A DNA stretch of 64,000 nt, taken from the NCBI GenBank assembly GCA_012064385.1, contig QRDG01001844.1:1-64000 (forward strand). The letters are read 5' to 3'. A program made the position numbers and the translations under genes. This document shows, one piece after another, positions 44,392-54,776 of this stretch; within the stretch, counting starts at the first letter, position 1, and each line of letters opens with the position of its first letter. This DNA comes from Puccinellia tenuiflora (lineage: Eukaryota; Streptophyta; Magnoliopsida; Poales; Poaceae). Below the pieces are notes generated by a model. That model did not search any database, was not told where the DNA came from, and saw only the letters and a program-made list of their open reading frames with translations.

Positions 44392-46740
44392 ACAACAAGT
44401 AAGTAAGCCTAGCTATATGGCTATAAAGAAAGCGCTTTACGGGAGGCAACCCAGTTGTTTTTATTTGGATTTTCTTTGTGTCCTATTGCTGTAACAAGAG
44501 ATTTTTTTCTTAGCTTAGTTTCTGTAATTTTTAATAAAGTGCCAAGTTTTACCTATTTTGGTTTGAAAAAGTTGCAACTTCTATTCGGAGATTTTATTTC
44601 TGCACGAAGTCTGTGCACGGTTTGATTTTTCATTATTATTCTATAACTCCAAATGAGCTGAGATTTTAACTGTAACTTCAACTTTTCATCCTCTCTATGC
44701 ATGAATTTTTTCAGAATTTTTAGATGAGTTTAAGAAGGACAGAAAAATACGTTTTTCTGCTGCTGTTTTTCTGGACAGATTCTGTCCCATATTGTTTTAT
44801 GCATAGTTTGAACTTTTGAGTTGAATCTTTTTTGATCCAATTGAGTTTATGAGTGGCCATAAAATATTATACACTCTCTGATCATTCATATGAATTTTAT
44901 TCCATGGATTATATGCAGCAAGAAGCCTATTTGTTTATCTCTACTAATATCACCCCACAGAAAAGAAATGGGAGAAACAGTGTTTTGAAGTTTTTTCACA
45001 GGGATTGGAGGAGATGCACCACGAGTTATCCAAGGATGGTGAAAACCATAAGCTTGGGGATGTGGAGAACATCCCCACTGAACCAACATACTCTCGGTTT
45101 GCACACGTCTAACTTCTGTTTTTCATTTGAAAAACTTTATCGCATAAACTTGGAGCGTCTTTTTGTTTGTTTTTGCTTTGATTTTTATTTTGTGAGACCA
45201 CCACACTATCATTTATATATGAGAAAGCTACTGGAAATATGGGTTGAAATATCTTGCATGCTTTTATTGTATTGGTAAAAGGGATGTCTAAGTTGATTTT
45301 TTAATGACACATATAGTTGCATGATTCATGAGCTTCTTTATGAGTAATAATTTGCAAATGCTTTATCATGAGCTATCTTTTATTCATGTTTTGATGATGT
45401 ATGTTATTTCACCTTGTTTGACATGAATTAGTTAGTTCTATGGACACTCATGCATGCATCTAGATGGTCATCTTTCTCCCTTTTGCTAGCCCAAAAATTG
45501 CAACAAGTAAAAACTTGTTTCCAACACCCTCAACCCAAGTTTTTCCAGTGAGTCCACCATATCTACCTATTAGCTATATGCTATTACAAGTATGTTTACC
45601 ATGTTATTTGTGTTATCTATACCTCTAAATGAAAATGATTATGTTATTTATTGTAATAGGAAAAGTTGGTTAAAAAGCTCTCGCGAACTTGATGCACACT
45701 TTATTTTAATTGCATTTAATAAACATGAACCATTGTGATTAATATTATGATGATAGTGGCTTGATAAATGTTTAAGAATGGGAGTTAGCCCATATGTGCT
45801 GTCACACGCAAAGCTTTCAACATGTTCCATCATTTATTTAGTTGATATCATGTACTTTTGTTTATGGATGCCTATCATGGTGAAATAATGTGGAAATAGA
45901 GTAAGTTTAAATGAGTTTGTATAAATAGTTAGAGAGAAACCTGGACCGCTAATCTAAGCCATGCATCATTCATGGTGGAAATTTACTTACATGCTATTTT
46001 GAACTTTCTGTGATACACCCTACAATAAAAAGCTATATCAAGTGGTAAATAAAAATGGTGTTTGAGGTTGTTCATTATGTTTGTTTCTCTTGTTGTTTTG
46101 ATGTGGGCTTGATCCATATCATGGGACAAGAGGTACCCCAGTTGAGGCTCTTGATAATACCATTATTACTTACAATGATAGATAACTTAAACTTGCTTTG
46201 TTTCCGAAGATGAGTAATCATGGTGTAGGTACTTGTATTCAAGGGGCATGAGACATCTAACCTTTACTTTATCAAGGCCACTACTCATATTTGCTTTCAC
46301 ATTTAACTTTAATCATTCAAGATGCTATGATAGGGGAATGAGAGCTGGACACCAAGTATTACCATTGCAATCAATAACTCAAGTAGAATAGTTTGGAGGA
46401 TAGATGAAACTTATGCATGTTTTACCTCTACTCATTTATATATCCTTTCCAAAGTGTCCACCTTTTATATTCAGATTTTTATCTACACTCTATGGACCAA
46501 AAGTATGCAAAAGAAAGAACGTCCATATTACTATCTTTTATGTTACACTTTGTGAACTATCATTGAACATCCTTGTATTGAATACTTGATATCACTTTAT
46601 AAACTGTTTGCATATTGCTACTTCTTTGAATGAATGAATCATATGACTTTATGTAGCAGTAACAATCATCTTTTATATCCATGTTGTTATTATATTGCAA
46701 AGTTCATGTTAGTTTTATCACTTTCATACTCGAGGACGAG
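44392..46740. other. Athila-like 3' noncoding region
   Basis: I find no RT, RNase H or integrase motif in any frame. Near 44433-44456 AGCGCTTTACGGGAGGCAAC lies in a conserved block of this lineage. The rest is AT-rich (about 44500-46740) with scattered short open frames. There is no sign of a further insertion. Confidence 0.65.
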
Positions 46741-46748
46741 CATGAGTT

Positions 46749-46762
46749 AAGCTTGGGGATGT
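46749..46762 (+). other. Athila-like polypurine tract
   Basis: AAGCTTGGGGATGT lies directly before the right LTR on the plus strand, confirming orientation. Confidence 0.75.
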
Positions 46763-48474
46763 TGATGCATGTAAAATGCATACATGAACTTTGCACTATA
46801 ATACTTGTATTCCATTCATATTTGCATCATATAAGGGGTATATTACTGTTATTTAATGATTTTTGGTAATTAATAATGATTTCCCCTTATTATGGAATTA
46901 ATCCTGTGCAGGCAGAAAACCCCTATTTCTTTCCTTATTTGTTTCAGGGCCTTAACGACGTCATAATGAGCTATAAATTTACGGGGATCATTATTTTGGA
47001 AGGAGGAAGACCTAGGAGCGAAAGAAGCAAGCGAACGGAGGCCGGAGGGGCAAAAGGGGGTGCCCCATGCGGCCCCACCCTGAAGCATCCTCGTGACCTA
47101 AAAACGCCTATATAAAGAGCCCCCCGACGTTTTTCGAGGAGGGAGCCGCCACATGAGAGAAACAAGAAACAGAGACCAGGAGGCTGCAGATTGGAGGGGG
47201 GAAACTCCGGCGGAGCGCTGCCGGAGAGGTCTCCTTCTTCTCCATCGACATCTCCACCGTCTCCATGATGAAGAGGGAGTAGTCCACCTCTGGACTATGG
47301 GTTTGTGGCAGTAGCATACTATCTCTCTCTCTCTTGAGCTTCACTAATTAGCACCGTATGAGCTGCTAAACATGATTACGGTCATCGTTGTATTACCTTT
47401 GTGGTGGGTCTTTTTACGAGTTAATATATGTTGAGATTGCAATGTTTATTTCAGTTATGAAAGTAGATGCATATTATGTACCCCGTTCTTGTATCCTTGT
47501 TTTGATCAAGCATGTTCATGAGAGCGTGTGAGGGGGAACGTGTGCATTAGTTGGAGTAACGGGGGTGGTGATGTGATAAGCTGACAACTTAATATCATGA
47601 TCCATTGGGTGTTTACCTTACTTTGTTGCCTCACTAGGGATAAACCAAAATACCATGTTGCAAGGTATGAGGAGTGACAAGCCTCTACCTATGACTAGAT
47701 CCAGCATGTTCTTATTTTCACTTCATGTCATTAATCTTAAGGCTATACTCTGAGTCATCTTAATTACTGAGGTGTTATGATTTAGTTCGCATCTTGGTGG
47801 AGTATAACTGAGACTAATAATCAAAAGGTCTCTATGTTAGGACGTGATGCCCATATAATTAGTAACATGTCATTAAACTTGTTTGCAATCTCATATGTTA
47901 ATCCTATGTCTACTTATTTGCCACACTATATTAAAGAGAGAGTGCATGTGTGGAACCATGAACCCCGGTCCATTTTTAATCATAAGAAACAACTTTCCAA
48001 CCACTTTTAAGCATCATTTACATTCAGCCATTTTAAAATCAGAAAATACAAAAACACTTTTATTCATTGCATACACATATAAAAACCCCAAAAATATCAT
48101 CCATCATCGTTACTATCATCCTTGCATTACTACTTACCACCATTGCATATTTATTTACTGTTTTGCATTCATTATTATCTTAATATCATTCTCACACCTT
48201 GTGCTTGACAACCACTTGGTGAGGTTGAGGGCACAAAGCAATCTACTTTGTTTGCAGGAAATCTAGAGAAGGACAAGGAGATAAAATCCCCACTACTGAT
48301 TCCCCGAGAGTTCGATATTAAACCCTCGAGTCACCCTCGTGGGGAAAAGACTTCCACTTCTACATACTCTGCACTTGGAGGCTCAACCTATCCCATATAT
48401 TATTTTCTTTCAGGGTATCAAGAGTGCTTGTTGGCGTAGTTGAGGGAGAAACACTCTCATCAATTCCGTCATCA
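46763..48474 (+). repeat. Athila-like 3' LTR
   Basis: It runs TGATGCATG to GTCATCA, 1712 bp. It differs from the 5' LTR chiefly by loss of about 65 bp after GCGGCC near 47070. The GATAC duplication follows at 48475-48479. Confidence 0.9.
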
Positions 48475-48482
48475 GATACCAA
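48475..48482 (-). other. Copia primer binding site, 5' part, and inner target duplication
   Basis: GATACCA is the tRNA-Met primer end (TGGTATC on the minus strand). GATAC is also the right target duplication of the Athila-like element. Confidence 0.85.
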
Positions 48483-49768
48483 TGGAAAGAACATATGGTC
48501 GACTAGAGGGGGTGAATAGGCGACTACCAATTTTAATTATTTTTCTTTTAATTAGGGCTTTAACAAGGTAAAAGCAAGTTATCTAGATGTTCAACTAGAT
48601 GAACAACCCTAAGTGACAAGATACAAGGAACAAGTAAATGCGCAATGGAAAGTAAAGGATAGTAGTCACCGCAAGTGGACACGAGGAATTGTTTCCCGTA
48701 GTTCCTTCCCAAGGGAAGTACGTCTATGTTGGAGGGGTGTGTAGGCTCCTTGGCCCTCCTACAAGCACGTCCATGCTCACCCTATTCTCCGTGTGCTACT
48801 CCCATGAGGGAATAGCCCTTTCCACTATGAGGTCGACTTGAAGGCGTTGACCAAACCTTTACATCAAGGTTGGTGCTCTCCACAATGAGTTAGACACTCC
48901 CAACAATGTCACGGAGCTTCTCACAACCAATGAAGCTCCAAAACCCACACTTGCTCCTAGGGTTCCCAAGAAACCCTAAGAGCCTACAAGATCCAAGATC
49001 CACAAGCAAATAGTGGGGGATTCGAAATTCCTTCGGTGGAAGGCTAGATCTAGGTTTCCTACTTCACTCCACAAAAGATCAACGAAGTTGGGGCAAGGGA
49101 GTGGGAGATCTAGGCGATTTTAGCTTGGGCTCATTAATGGAGGGGAGAGAACTTTGAGTCTAGAGCCTTAAAGACAAAGGAGGAAGAAGCCCTCCTTATA
49201 TACTCCCCTCCTCTAGTACAGCCGTTGGGGGAAAGATTCCCGCCTGCCCGGTAGTACCGGCCCAAAGCCCGGTACTGCCGGCCATGCTCCTCTGCGCGCG
49301 TCAACGGTCTTCAGCAGCTTTCTTCATTCCCGCCTACCCGGTACTTCCGGAGAATGGCCCGGTAGTACCGGCCTGGCCGGTACTTCCGGAACAAGTTCCG
49401 GACCAGTTCCGGGAACGAGGACCTGCGGTTCTAGTAGCTCTTTTCCTTCTTCGGTAGTAAGCCCGGTAGTGCGCCCAGCACTTGAGTCCGGAACTTCCGG
49501 CCAGTGACCCGGTAGTTACCGCCGTACCGGTACTACCGGACTTAGTTTCGGTCTACATCCGGAGAAGGACCCGTGGGTTCCAGTACCCTAGGTCCTTCCG
49601 GCCATTAGCCTGGTACTTCCGACCACTGCTGTTTTCACAGCAAGAGATATCTTTCGCGATAATCCTTTTTGGATATGTGTTTCCGCACAACTAGGAAAAC
49701 ATCATTAGAGCACTTAGTTGCATTGTTGTCAACATCAAAACCACTTTGGGGAATATCATGTCCTTTCA
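48483..49768 (-). repeat. Copia 5' LTR
   Basis: It runs TGGAAAG to CCTTTCA (TGAAAG/CTTTCA in the other copy) and aligns with 10795-12087. CCGG-centred motifs cluster at 49245-49625. It is followed by the GTAGG duplication. Confidence 0.88.
49194..49203 (-). promoter_or_regulatory. TATA box in Copia 5' LTR
   Basis: The minus strand reads AGTATATAAGG here, also present in the 3' LTR near 11514. It precedes the expected start by the usual short distance if transcription runs leftward. Confidence 0.45.
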
Positions 49769-49773
49769 GTAGG

Positions 49774-49880
49774 GGTTTTACCTCACCACGAGGGCCCTGA
49801 ACCTGGGTACGTCGCGTGTGTTAGCTGTGCTTGTGACCAATCTCGTGTAGACGCCATCGTCGCCAAGTCCCCACATCTTC
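49774..49880 (-). repeat. Fragment of an older LTR, right half
   Basis: On the minus strand it carries TACCCAGGTTCAGGGCCCTC and GAGGTAAAACCCCTAC. It joins 10581-10794 across the Copia insertion. Its boundary with the decayed hAT-family gene near 49880 is uncertain. Confidence 0.5.
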
Positions 49881-50531
49881 TCCATCCTTGCTGAATATGC
49901 CGTGCCACACACCACGACACCCGTCTTAATGCTAGCATTAGCAATTCCATTTTCTAGTTCAACTAGTTGGCCGTGATGAAGCTCGTCATGGCGCTTTGAA
50001 GAAGAGTCAACAGTGTTTATGACAAAGATCAATTTTTGAAAGAATTGGGAAATAGGGAACACTTGTTTGGATGCATCAAGTAGAGCAAGTTGCAAGCGAT
50101 GGGCATAACAATGGACATAAATAGCATATGGAAATTCCTTGAGGAAAAGAGCTTGCATTCCATTCAACTCACCTCTCATGTTGCTAGCCCCATCGTAACA
50201 TTGCCTTCGAAGGTTCCGAATATTGAAACCATGGTTTGATAACACAAAGCACAATTCTTGCTTAAGTGTCAAAGACCTTGTGTTCACCACATGTATCAAG
50301 TCAAAGAATCTCTCTTACAAAATACAACCTTTTATCAACAAATCTGAGAACCAACGCCATCTGCTCTCTCTTTGATACATCACATGTTTCATCTACTAAA
50401 ACGGAGAATTTAGAATTCCCAATTTCATCACGGATATGCTTCCTGATTTTGAGTGCAAACATACCTAGGAGCTCCTTTTGAATCTCAGGTGATGTGTGTT
50501 TTGCATTGTATGGACCATTTCCCCCTCCCCC

Positions 50532-50562
<31 letters not shown>

Positions 50563-51130
50563 AACTTTGGCAATCTCAGGGTTGAATTCAGCAAGAAGGT
50601 CTCTCATTTCAAGAAAGTTTCCTTTGTTCTTTGACTGAGGTTTCTCATCATGCCCTCTAAAAGCACAAGCTTGAAATGCAAGCCATTTGACAGTGGCAAT
50701 TGAGACTCATAGCCACAAACGGTTTCTTTCGACCTTCTCCTTGTCCTTCACTGCTATAACATTCTCTATGTGGCATGGTTGATGAATTAAGTCGCGGCAG
50801 TTTGTGACTGTATTGTTGTGTGGCGAGCATGGTCCAGAACCTATATGAGTCAAGAATACACAATTTCTCCCAGAATTAACCCTCTTCCAACCATGAAATC
50901 CATCCACTGCAATGACTATGTTGCTGCTGTTCCAATTCAAGCAAGGGCAAATGATCACTTGCTGCTGTTGTCGTAGGATCTTCTTCACTAATTTCATCTA
51001 TTTTTCTTTTCAAGACAAAGTTGATTCTTGTCTGACTATGAGCGACCTTGCCCATGGCTGTTGCAATTTGTACAATTGAAAACAATTTCAGGGAACAATC
51101 CAATGCAGTCCAATAGTCCATGCTAATCAA
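49880..51130 (-). pseudogene. hAT-family / zinc-finger MYM-type 1-like protein (DUF4371), decayed
   Basis: Minus-strand segments in order: WKRVNSGRNCVFLTHIGSGP and PCSPHNNTVTNCRDLIHQPC (TTF-type zinc finger), an in-frame TGA at about 50706, WLAFQACAFRGHDEKPQSKN and GNFLEMRDLLAEFNPEIAKV, then a C/CA microsatellite at 50521-50563, then HTSPEIQKELLGMFALKIRK and FSVLVDETCDVSKREQMALV (DUF4371 Asp motif), then GFNIRNLRRQCYDGASNMRG and YAIYVHCYAHRLQLALLDAS (hAT RNase H-like region). The dimerisation tail is missing. The start near 51130 (MISMDYW) is uncertain. These proteins are transposase-derived; this copy is dead. No TIRs are visible around it. Confidence 0.78.
50521..50563. repeat. Poly-C and (AC)n microsatellite inside hAT-family gene
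   Basis: A C run with one T (50521-50548) adjoins seven to eight AC units (50549-50563). It separates two coding segments of the pseudogene and shifts the frame. Confidence 0.9.
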
Positions 51131-51391
51131 TTAACAAATTGCTAACTAAGAATTTGGAGAAAGAGAGAAAGGTATGGGCTGGGATTAAGACAGGAATGGG
51201 GCGATATCCTCTCCTCCTTCCTCCCCTCCTCCAGACCCTCCCGGCATCACCGCCGTCGACGGCGCGCCGGCCCTCGTCCCCTCGTCGCCCTACCACCCCA
51301 GCCCACCACGGTCGTATTCAAACCCTAGTCTCGCAGGGATAAGTAGGGGAGAGGTTCCTGAGAAGAGGACGTCTCAGAAGGTTCAGAGTGC

Positions 51392-51541
51392 ATGGGATCC
51401 GTCACCATGTGCACTGATCACGACTTCATTGATCAGATCACGCCGGAGTTCAGGGAGATCGAGTTGGCGGGCGGGCTCGGGAGTTTTGAATCCTGGGGGC
51501 CCCCGGGTCAGACAGACATCCCCGACCTCGCGCGGATGTGA
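51392..51541 (+). pseudogene. LINE-2 leader ORF, possible ORF1 N-terminus remnant
   Basis: A 49-codon frame begins MGSVTMCTDHDFIDQITPEF and ends TGA at 51539-51541. It is the first substantial ATG in the transcript. ORF1 proper opens at 52102, about 560 bases later, after sequence with no coherent frame. It may be the original ORF1 start cut off by decay; this is inference. Confidence 0.4.
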
Positions 51542-52101
51542 GACAGCTATCCAAATCCATGGTGGAGGCATGCTACAAAACCATGGCGGTGATACGGGCA
51601 TGAGGAATACGCTTCCGGATCCTTATCCGGGGAGAGGCTGTCCCGAGCAGGGTCAGAAGGTGCGAGGTGAGCTTCGGCCTCACGATTACCCGCGATCTAT
51701 GGTTTCAGCCACTAAATCATCCCTCATCTGGATCCGAATGGACTATTCGAGAGCAAATCCTTCACGGCGGAGGAATGCTTCCCCGCCGGTGGAGGTCGTC
51801 TGCCAGTTCCGAAGAATTTCAGTTTCTCTAGGGATTGGTGGAGCAAGGAAGCTGGCCATGAGACATACGCAGCGATCCTGATGGCTGGCGCTTGTTGAGG
51901 TGAAGGGGGTAGGTACGGATCAAGCCGGGGGCGGTCGGTGAATCGTCCGGGAAGATCTGACACTCCGACTGCGACGGCGGCGACAGGCTCAGGTAACATG
52001 CGTCCTAGTGCTCCTCGATAGACACAATCAAGTCCGATGCAGGGGCAGATGCAGTAGGGTGGGTTTGATCCAGGACAGATGTTTCCGATGTTGTAGCAGG
52101 G

Positions 52102-54140
52102 ATGTATCCACAGTATCCTATGGGGCCATGGCCGCCATTTCAGACGTACCCTCAGCAGATGATGCAAAATCCAATGATATCTGCAGCTTCAACTCAATAT
52201 CCTCAGTCACAGAACAGCCTACCAGCCATGCAACTGCCGGCTCTGACTGTGCCTCAGCAACAAGCACCTGCTAGCCAAACTAGTAGTGCCAGTTCTCAAC
52301 AGAAGAAATTCAAGAGGAAGGCTGGGCAGCAGGGTAGCTCTACTACAAATTCTCAAGCAAAGCAAGGTGAAGTGGGGCAGGGGGAAGCTGCCAGCATTGA
52401 CAAAGGAAAAGCACCTGCAGAACTTGCTTATGATCCTAAATACAAGGATGTAATCGGTTACAACTGTGGAGAGCCTGGACATTTTGTGGGGCTTTGCACT
52501 AGGCAGAAGTGTTGTTTTATCTGTGGGAAGCCAGGACACCACATGGATTCCTGTCCAGAATGGTATAAACCTATGTCTGCTGCTCAGTATTGGGGGAGTG
52601 CAAATACTGGCTTGGGTTTCTTCCATGTGGAGGTTGAAGGGCCTGAGGCTTCTAGCTTGTTAAACTTTGACAATGTAGGTGTGGTTACAGTTATGGAAGG
52701 AGAGAACAATGAACAGGAACTGGAGCAGAATCTAGCCGAAATGTGGAAACTTAACTGGTACTGGCAGATCAGGCAATTGGCCTCCAACAAGTACCTGGTT
52801 AGGCTCCCTCCCTCCAAAAAGATTAAGGACCTCATTGAATACCCATCTATCAACTTGAAGAAGAAAGGGGTAAGCATTGCTTTCGCTAAGTGGAATGGGG
52901 AAGCTGAGCCATTTGTTGAACTGAAAGAGGTGTGGGTCAACATAGAAGGGCTTCCTACTAAATGGTGCTCTTGGAACACCATATGTCGTATTGCATCAAC
53001 ACTGGGTGTTCTGGTGAATGTAGATTGGCACAACATCTTCAGAAGCTTCTATAGGATTGTCAGAGTTAAAATTTCTGTAAGAGATGGTGAGAAAATCCCC
53101 AAGGACAGGTTGTATGAGATTGAGCAGCGGCTGTATCTATTATTCTTTACAGTAGATGAAGTGGAGGTGGATCTGGATGAAGAAGATGGGGGACATGAAG
53201 TAGATGGGACAGGGTGGCCAGAAAGATGAAGAGCTTCGTGATGATTTTCAGGACCAGCCAGAGAAAGATAATAATGATGAAGGTCGCATGGACACTGATG
53301 GCACTCACTGCTCTCCTCCTACTCCTATCTCTGGATCCAATAGAGGTGGAACTAGAAATGCACTATTGGAGATGTTAGTGTTCCTATCTCTGAAGCAAGA
53401 CTGGAAGACAGTGTTAGGCACAAAATACAAGGCACTCCCACGCCACATGTTGGTCTCTCTTCTGTGAGACGGGATAAAGCACATGTGGAGAACATCTCTC
53501 AAAACTTACTGATCCAGATGGCAGACTCTGAAGATGGTATTTCTCAGCAAGATGTGGGAGTGAACCAAGCTGTGCCTGACCCTATTGCAGGAGAAGTAGC
53601 TGTACAGGTTCCCTGCAAGTGAAGCAGAAGAAATGGGGCCCTGTAGTTCCTTCAAGAATGAGCACAAGACTGAAGAATGATGGGAGGACTATCACTGAAA
53701 AAGCTCAGGAGTTAAAAAAGAAGAAAGATCTAGAAGTACCAAAAGTTAAAACCAATATTAGGGGTATTTATAATTCTTTTGCTATTTTAGATAATGATGT
53801 ACTTTTGCATAGAGCTAGAACAGCAGGAATACCATTAGGCTCCTCTGAAACTTCTGTTGCTAACAATATAAAAGCTATCAAAGATGTTGAGGTGAATAGA
53901 CTTAGTAATTTTCATCTTAGCAACCCTGATATGTTCCTCCCAGACAACATTGATGTCTCTGGGAGTGAATTTGTAGGAGTTGAATCTCACAATAGAGAGG
54001 ATGATGTTCATGTGGCTAGCCCTCACAGTAGTGAGGGGAAGTCAGCTGAGTCCCCTTGGATTGAGGTGACCAGCCGGAGAAGTGGAAGTAGAAGGAAGCT
54101 TAATTTCTGTAATAATGGTAGTAGGATTCATATGGAATAA
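52102..54140 (+). pseudogene. LINE-2 ORF1, zinc-knuckle and DUF4283 protein
   Basis: The first segment (52102-53229) has a Gln/Pro/Met-rich N-terminus, then NCGEPGHFVGLC and CCFICGKPGHHMDSCPEW. The first knuckle has lost its first Cys (Gly at that place); the second is intact. DUF4283 follows: WQIRQLASNKYLVRLPPSKK, WVNIEGLPTKWCSWNTICRI and FRSFYRIVRVKI. After a frameshift and stops (53230-53618) a Lys-rich tail runs 53619-54140 (VTSRRSGSRRKLNFCNNGSR). It overlaps the start of ORF2. The protein binds nucleic acid. Confidence 0.78.
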
Positions 54141-54776
54141 TAGAGGTCTCAATAGACCTGACAAACTGCTCAGAACACATGATCTCATTAGAGATGCATG
54201 TCCTGGTTTTATTGCGATCTCTGAGACTAAGAAGGCTGATTTTACTCCTTCTCAGTTGAAAACTCTGGACCCACAAGATGTATTTATCTGAATTGGTTGC
54301 CTGCTAATGTTACTGCTGGTGGCATTTTAGTGGGTGTTAATTCTGATACTTTTGACATTATTTCCTGCAACCTACACAAATTTAGTGTGTCTGTCTTAAT
54401 TAAAAACAAGAGAGATGCAAATATGTGGAGATTTATTGCAGTTTATGGTTCTTATGATGATGAACACAAATTGGAATTCATCAATGAGTTGCCTAACATT
54501 TTTCCTGTCTGGACTGGCCCAACTCTTATTTGTGGCGATTTCAATTTAATCAAGGAAAGTAGGGATAAAAACACTGGAAATATTAATCAACAGTGGGCTA
54601 ACCTGTTCAATGACTGGATTAATAAATTTAGTTTGATGGAGTTAAAAAGTGCTGGTAGGAGATATACTTGGGCCAACAATCAGGATAACTTGGTTATGGC
54701 TATGATTGATAGAGTTTTTATTTCTACATGTTGGGATAGTATGTACCCAATCAGAAATTTAGACCTATTGCTCTGA
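54082..54776 (+). pseudogene. LINE-2 ORF2 endonuclease, truncated
   Basis: It has WNNRGLNRPDKLLRTHDLIR, IAISETKKADFTPSQLK, GGILVGVNSDTF, IAVYGSYDDEHKLEFINEL and GPTLICGDFNLIKESRDKN (conserved GDFN), then YTWANNQDNLVMAMIDRVFI. The frame is shifted near 54290. It stops abruptly at CWDSMYP: the SDHxP end of the domain and the whole RT N-terminus are missing, and the next bases already encode the RT block FRPIALTNC. Confidence 0.83.

Larger units (their letters stand above)
39442..48474 (+). mobile_element. Athila-like Gypsy element with gag and protease only
   Basis: Two LTRs (39442-41220; 46763-48474), an Asp-type primer site TGGCGCCGTTGCCGGGGA and a polypurine tract AAGCTTGGGGATGT define a plus-strand element with GATAC duplications. 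Gag and an aspartic protease occupy 41541-44391. The remaining 2.37 kb to the right LTR has no RT, RNase H or integrase. The protease-gag layout and the GGGAGGCAACCCA motif at 44444 fit Athila-type families of Triticeae. It would depend on another element for mobility. A hAT element interrupts gag. Confidence 0.88.
10795..49768 (-). mobile_element. Sirevirus-like Copia retrotransposon with two nested insertions
   Basis: LTRs at 10795-12087 and 48483-49768 enclose, on the minus strand, gag (39400-36755), protease-integrase (36750-35391), reverse transcriptase (16658-15198), RNase H (15138-14627) and an extra ORF (13880-12456). The order integrase before RT marks it as Copia. The Met-type primer site, long coiled-coil gag region and extra 3' ORF suggest the Sirevirus/Maximus group. 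The GTAGG duplication is perfect. Subtracting the nested Gypsy (16664-35385 plus its 5-bp duplication) and the Athila-like element (39442-48474 plus its 5-bp duplication) leaves about 11.2 kb. Multiple stops and frameshifts disable it. Confidence 0.88.

Noticed and set aside
44853..45278. 141-codon frame after the protease, considered as a remnant of RT or integrase
   Set aside because: It has no RT, RNase H or integrase motif; composition is that of AT-rich noncoding sequence.
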